Assembly (NCBI GenBank): GCA_964553915.1
Contig: CAZKMM010000094.1
Coordinates: 1-10,470 of the forward strand
Direction of reading: 5' to 3'
Length of the DNA stretch: 10,470 nucleotides
DNA from: CAZKMM01 sp964553915
GTDB lineage: Bacteria > RBG-13-61-14 > DRUE01
A program made the translations under genes and the position numbers. A model generated the notes under the pieces. The model did no database searches and was not told the DNA's origin. It saw only the letters and a program-made list of their open reading frames with translations. Shown here one piece after another: positions 6,457 to 10,470 of this stretch (positions are counted from its first letter, which is position 1; each line of letters begins with the position of its first letter).

Positions 6457-7059
6457 ATGGCACTGGGAGATTATCTAAAAGCGGAGCGTTTGGTTAAGCT
6501 TCCCTGGTATCAGAAGGGCTTGATTATCGCGGGAATTGTGGTCTTGATTGTGGTAATTTACTTTGTTCTGATTGATTCTGGCTATCGCTCTCAAATTGCC
6601 GAGCTCAATAATCAGATTGCTCAGCTAGATAAGCAAATTACTGATTTAAGTGCAATTGAAAGAGACCTGCCCAAATTTGAAAAACAAAATGCCCTTTTGA
6701 AAAAAGAGCTGGAAAAGGCGATGACCAAGCTCCCTAATGACCCCAGAGTGGAGGAATTGGTTAAGGATATTTCCCTCAAAGCTAAAAAATACGGGGTGGA
6801 ACTGGTTAGTTTTAATTTCCGTTCCGAGCAGGTTCAACCCCTTTACATTGAGGTTCCGGTTGAAGTTAAATTAAAAGCAGATTTCTTTCCCTTGATGATT
6901 TTCTTGAGCGATGTTGCCCGGCTGGAGCGAATTGTGAATGTTAGTGATTTAAAGATTAGAAAGAGCAAGGAACGGCTGGAAGTAAGTTGCAATTTTATTG
7001 CTTATCGTTTCAAGGAAAGGACCGAAGAACCGGCGAAAAAAGGAAGAAGACGAAGGTAA
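6457..7059 (+). CDS. pilO: Type IV pilus assembly protein PilO
   Basis: Inner-membrane protein that dimerises with PilN in the periplasm and contacts PilP. It has 200 residues with a short cytoplasmic N-terminus and one transmembrane helix at about 20-40 (GLIIAGIVVLIVVIYFVLID). A coiled coil covers about 43-90 (repeating QIAELNNQIAQLDKQI pattern). The periplasmic ferredoxin-like domain has the PilO hallmarks KLPNDPRVEELVKDI (91-105), KKYGVELVSF and ADFFPLMIFLSDVARLERIVNV (141-162). The tail ends in a basic run, KKGRRRR. GGGAGG at 6445-6450, directly after the pilN stop, is six bases before the ATG. Confidence 0.94.
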   Translation: MALGDYLKAERLVKLPWYQKGLIIAGIVVLIVVIYFVLIDSGYRSQIAELNNQIAQLDKQITDLSAIERDLPKFEKQNALLKKELEKAMTKLPNDPRVEELVKDISLKAKKYGVELVSFNFRSEQVQPLYIEVPVEVKLKADFFPLMIFLSDVARLERIVNVSDLKIRKSKERLEVSCNFIAYRFKERTEEPAKKGRRRR

Positions 7060-7074
7060 CTTAGGGGAGAAAAA

Positions 7075-7638
7075 ATGACCGAGAAAAGATTGTTCTGGAA
7101 AAGGCTTGTGGGGATAGGGATTTTATTTGTTTTTCTGGGATTGATTTTCTCCTGCGGGGGAGGTCCAACTCCCCAGCCCCCCCAGCCTAAATCAGCTCAG
7201 GGGAAACCAGCCAAGAAACCAACCGCAAAGGAGAAAGAGGAAGCTTTAGAAGAAAAAAAGGAGCTGGGCTGGGTTTATGACCCCACCGGCAAGCAAAACC
7301 CTTTTCAGCCTCCGAGGGAAATTACCAGTAGGATTGTGACGACCAATCCTTTATTAAAATATGACTTGGAGCAGATGTGGATTGATGGAATTATTCTGGG
7401 TCAGGGAAAAGATATAGCTCATATTATTCTTCCAGATGGTAGCGACCATTTTGTTAGTGTGGGAGCAGTGCTGGGAATCAATCAGGGAATAGTGAAACAA
7501 ATTCTCCCGGACGGAATTGTGGTGGAGGAGAGATATATTGACCCAAGGAATCCGGAAGAGATTCGGATTGTGGAGAAGGTTTTACGGATGGAATCAGCAG
7601 AGGAAGAAAAGAGAAAAATAGAACAAATTCTAAAATAA
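7075..7638 (+). CDS. pilP: Type IV pilus lipoprotein PilP
   Basis: Inner-membrane-anchored lipoprotein that links the PilN-PilO dimer to the periplasmic N0 domain of the PilQ secretin. The signal peptide ends in LIFSC, with acylated cysteine C27; Phe two residues before the cysteine is less usual. A flexible Pro/Lys/Ala-rich linker (31-60) follows. The PilP domain then starts with the conserved WVYDPTGKQNPFQPP (66-80), continues with NPLLKYDLEQMWIDGIILGQG (91-111) and has the small beta-barrel motif LPDGSDHFVSVGAVLG (119-134). A charged helical tail (about 172-187) closes the 187 residues. The order pilO-pilP-pilQ and the spacing of 15 and 11 bases support one operon. Confidence 0.93.
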   Translation: MTEKRLFWKRLVGIGILFVFLGLIFSCGGGPTPQPPQPKSAQGKPAKKPTAKEKEEALEEKKELGWVYDPTGKQNPFQPPREITSRIVTTNPLLKYDLEQMWIDGIILGQGKDIAHIILPDGSDHFVSVGAVLGINQGIVKQILPDGIVVEERYIDPRNPEEIRIVEKVLRMESAEEEKRKIEQILK

Positions 7639-7649
7639 GGAGGAGCTAA

Positions 7650-10466
7650 ATGGTCAGGCGGAAGGCGAACCGGTCAGAGTTGCTGGGCAAAGCAGGGGTT
7701 GTGGTGCTGATTCTCAGTTTGAGTTTGAGCCTGGGAGCGCGCTGGGGGAAAAAATCCAAGCTGAATCAGATTGAAGAGGTTAAGCTGGAGACGGTGGAGG
7801 GAGTTCGTCAGGTCTTGATCAAGACCACCCAGCCTGCTACTTATAGTGTTTACCGTCCTCTGGAGCCGATCCGGATTATCGTGGATATCTCAGATGCCAA
7901 GGTTGCTAAAGGAGTTCCCAGCCAGATTGAGGTAAATGATGGGATGATTAATTTGATTAAAATCTCCACCAGCAAGGGGGAAAGAACTTCAATTGCTCGG
8001 GTGGAGATTGGCTTAGATAAATTAATGGCTTATGAGCTGAACCGAAAGGACGAAAATACTCTGGTGGTTAAGATTATGCCCGGTCCAGAGGAGCAGGGTG
8101 AGAAAAAGCAGGATTTAATTGCCACCAGTGAGGGAAAGCTGGTGGTGGAAAAGAGCGAGGAAGGACCTGCTGAGGCAGAAGCAGAGCCAGTGGAAGCAGA
8201 GGCAATTGAAGAAGAGGCAACTGCTCCTGCCCCGGCTCCTTCTACCACTGTTGCCGAGGTTCCACAGAAGCTAGCAGAGAAATTGCTGGATATTGTGGTA
8301 ATGGAGGAAGAAGACCGCACTTCGGTGATGCTGGTAATGGACGGCAGAGCTCCTGATTATAATGCTTTTCAACTTAAGAATCCACCCAGATTGGTTTTGG
8401 ACCTGTGGAGGATTAAGAACCTATATCCTGGTCAGAGGATAAAGATTAACAGCCAGGGAATCAAGCAGGTTCGGCTCGGTCAGCATCCGGACAAACTCCG
8501 GCTGGTTTTTGATGGAGTAGGAGCAAGCCTGCCCAGTTATAGAATTGAAAAGAAAGAAGACCGGTTAGTCCTGCTCTTCAGCACTGAGGTGGAGCTGGTA
8601 GGTCCGCCTGCCCCTCCGCTCGCGGTTCCGATTTCTGAAATACCTCCTACACCTGAAGAAACAGCTCCTGCACCGGAGCTTCCAGAAGAAGCTCTTCCGC
8701 CTGTAGCCCCACCCCCAGAGGTTACACCTGAGCTTCCCAGGATTATCGGGGTGGATTTTAAATATACTCAGCCAGCTTCAAAGATTATCATCAAGGCGAG
8801 CGAGCCAGTCAAATATGAAAAATATGAGAATCCTGAGGATTTAATCTTCTCGGTGGTAATTAAAGAGGCAAAACTGGCTCCCGAGCTGGAGCGTTCCTTG
8901 GATACCACTGAATTTCAGAGCCCGGTTAATCTGGTTAGCAGTTTTCAGGCAACCGAGCAGGATGTGAATATTGTCATTAACCTTAACCGCTGGCTGGAGC
9001 CGGAAATCAAAGCGGAGGGAAATCAACTGGAGATATCTTTTCCCAATCCTTCTGCTCAGATTGTTCCACCCGCGGAAGAAATGCCGGCACCGCAAGAGAC
9101 AGGAGAAGAAATTTCTGCTCCCAGCCAGGCTCCAGCTCCCGGAATAGCTCCTCCTTCTCCTGTTTCAGCACCTGCTCAGCCGGTGCAGGTGGAAACCATC
9201 ACCGGGGTTAAGGTATATACCGGGGCTCCTATCACCATAGAAGCAAAAAATCTGGATATTCTTGATGCTCTTCGGGCGATTGCCGAGGTAAGCGGACTTA
9301 ATATCATCACCTCAGATAAAGTGAAAGGAAATATTACCCTGAAATTAGAAAATGTCCCCTGGGACCAGGCTCTGGACCTGATTCTGGAAACCAAGGGACT
9401 GGGAATGATTAAATACGGAAATATCGTTCGGATCGCACCAATTAAGGACATCCAGGCTGAGCAAGAACAAAAAATGAAAACCATCCAGCAAAAACAGCAA
9501 CTACAGCCAATTCAAACCAGAATTATTCCTGTCAACTATGCCAAGGCGGATCAGATTGCCAAACAACTAAAGTCCATACTTTCCGAGCGAGGCTCGGTTC
9601 AGGTGGATAAGCGGACCAATTCTCTCATCCTGATGGATATTCCCAGCAAAATTCAGGAAGCTCAGGTAATGATCAGTGCTTTGGACACCAGAACCCCTCA
9701 GGTTTTGATTGAAGCCCGAATTGTTGAAGCAACTGTGGGCGTCACCCGGGAGCTGGGAATTCAATGGGGATTCAATTATAATGCTGGTCCTCCCTGGGGA
9801 AATCCCACCGGCGTGAATTTCCCCAATTATGTTCAAGTAGGAGGAGCGGTGCTTGGTGGTCAGATAAACCCAATTGACCCTAATATCCTGAATACGGTTG
9901 GTGCCCAGGGTGGAGCAATGGGGATTACCTTTGGCTCCCTGACCAATGCTCTGAGTTTAGACCTGCTTTTAAAGAGCCTGGAGACCCAGAATAAAATAAA
10001 AATCATCTCCAGTCCGAGAATCTTGACAATGGATAATGAAAAAGCTGTCATCCAGCAAGGAGTGACTATTCCTTATCCGCCTGCTCTTAATCTGGCTACT
10101 GGTGCTGCCGGAGGAGCCCAATGGCAATTTGTCGAAGCTGCGCTTCGTTTAGAGGTCACTCCTCATGTTTCTCCCGATGGAACCATTGTTTTAGAAATTA
10201 AAGCCAGCAATAATGAACCGAATTTAAAAGTGGTGAGTGGAGGAGCTCCCAGCATAGATAAAAAGGAAGCGCAAACTCAGATTATTGCCAAAGACGGTGA
10301 AACCATTGTCATTGGTGGAATTTACAAAACCAAAGAAAGTGAAACCACCAATCAGGTTCCTTTTCTGGCAAAGATTCCCATTCTGGGCAAGCTCTTTCAG
10401 GATAAATTTATTGAGAACAGCAGAAACGAGCTTTTAATCTTCTTGACTCCAAGAATTGTAAAATAA
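7650..10466 (+). CDS. pilQ: Type IV pilus secretin PilQ with three AMIN domains
   Basis: Outer-membrane secretin that forms the ring through which the pilus passes. It has 938 residues and is complete; AAGGAGG at 7637-7643 precedes the ATG. A Sec signal peptide covers about 1-30. Three AMIN domains, predicted to bind peptidoglycan, lie at about 43-143, 213-312 and 365-465. They are separated by linkers rich in Ala/Pro/Glu (171-198, 317-362, 468-515). An STN/N0 domain follows at about 527-597 (ITIEAKNLDILDALRAIAEV, VPWDQALDLIL), then an N1 domain at 622-682 (TRIIPVNYAKADQIAKQL). The secretin barrel starts near 685 with VLIEARIVEA and ends in VPFLAKIPILGKLF (903-916) and ELLIFLTPRIV. The three-AMIN layout resembles Myxococcus PilQ and is longer than the usual one- or two-AMIN form. 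Only four bases follow the stop in the window. Confidence 0.97.
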   Translation: MVRRKANRSELLGKAGVVVLILSLSLSLGARWGKKSKLNQIEEVKLETVEGVRQVLIKTTQPATYSVYRPLEPIRIIVDISDAKVAKGVPSQIEVNDGMINLIKISTSKGERTSIARVEIGLDKLMAYELNRKDENTLVVKIMPGPEEQGEKKQDLIATSEGKLVVEKSEEGPAEAEAEPVEAEAIEEEATAPAPAPSTTVAEVPQKLAEKLLDIVVMEEEDRTSVMLVMDGRAPDYNAFQLKNPPRLVLDLWRIKNLYPGQRIKINSQGIKQVRLGQHPDKLRLVFDGVGASLPSYRIEKKEDRLVLLFSTEVELVGPPAPPLAVPISEIPPTPEETAPAPELPEEALPPVAPPPEVTPELPRIIGVDFKYTQPASKIIIKASEPVKYEKYENPEDLIFSVVIKEAKLAPELERSLDTTEFQSPVNLVSSFQATEQDVNIVINLNRWLEPEIKAEGNQLEISFPNPSAQIVPPAEEMPAPQETGEEISAPSQAPAPGIAPPSPVSAPAQPVQVETITGVKVYTGAPITIEAKNLDILDALRAIAEVSGLNIITSDKVKGNITLKLENVPWDQALDLILETKGLGMIKYGNIVRIAPIKDIQAEQEQKMKTIQQKQQLQPIQTRIIPVNYAKADQIAKQLKSILSERGSVQVDKRTNSLILMDIPSKIQEAQVMISALDTRTPQVLIEARIVEATVGVTRELGIQWGFNYNAGPPWGNPTGVNFPNYVQVGGAVLGGQINPIDPNILNTVGAQGGAMGITFGSLTNALSLDLLLKSLETQNKIKIISSPRILTMDNEKAVIQQGVTIPYPPALNLATGAAGGAQWQFVEAALRLEVTPHVSPDGTIVLEIKASNNEPNLKVVSGGAPSIDKKEAQTQIIAKDGETIVIGGIYKTKESETTNQVPFLAKIPILGKLFQDKFIENSRNELLIFLTPRIVK

Positions 10467-10470
10467 CCGG

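Noticed and set aside
8160..8240. Coding repeat of Glu/Ala codons as a tandem repeat element
   Set aside because: It is irregular at the DNA level and is explained as a flexible linker between AMIN domains.
8030..8320. Open frame on the - strand rich in Ser/Ala
   Set aside because: It is the antisense of the Ala/Glu/Pro linker and second AMIN region of pilQ, with low complexity and no ribosome site of note.

Overview
The window is a bacterial chromosomal segment read entirely on the + strand. It has strong Shine-Dalgarno sites, tight operon-like spacing, lipoprotein signal peptides and a type IV pilus secretin, so it comes from a two-membrane (Gram-negative-type) bacterium. A run of exactly 100 Ns flanked by identical 55-bp ends shows that this is a draft scaffold, possibly metagenome-derived. 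The three-AMIN PilQ preceded by pilMNOP recalls Myxococcus-like and other deltaproteobacterial, acidobacterial or candidate-phylum lineages. I cannot place the organism more exactly.

Region 1 (1-4213) looks like one operon. It begins with the 3' part of a signal peptide peptidase A gene (sppA) cut by the window edge. Next is a galactose-1-phosphate uridylyltransferase-like gene whose start overlaps the sppA stop by one base. A GPH/MFS-type sugar:cation symporter follows, split only by the scaffold gap, and then a lipoprotein with three predicted Ig-like domains. The GalT and symporter pair suggests uptake and processing of galactose or a galactoside. The protease and lipoprotein have no obvious link to that role beyond position.

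Region 2 (4214-4445) is a strongly AT-rich intergenic stretch. It carries AT inverted repeats, A-tracts resembling an UP element and a good sigma-70-type promoter that opens the second operon.

Region 3 (4446-10466) is a small XRE-family helix-turn-helix gene followed by a complete pilM-pilN-pilO-pilP-pilQ cluster. Together these encode the type IV pilus alignment subcomplex and outer-membrane secretin. PilM is a cytoplasmic actin-like protein that binds the INLLP-containing N-terminus of PilN. PilN and PilO form the inner-membrane periplasmic dimer, and the lipoprotein PilP connects it to the N-domains of PilQ. The pilus motors (PilB/PilT), platform (PilC) and pilins are not in the window.

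I found no mobile element, CRISPR array, RNA gene or clearly novel system. The most useful observations are the assembly artefact that falsely splits the symporter, the SppA active-site arrangement, and the XRE gene with its AT-rich promoter at the head of the pil operon.
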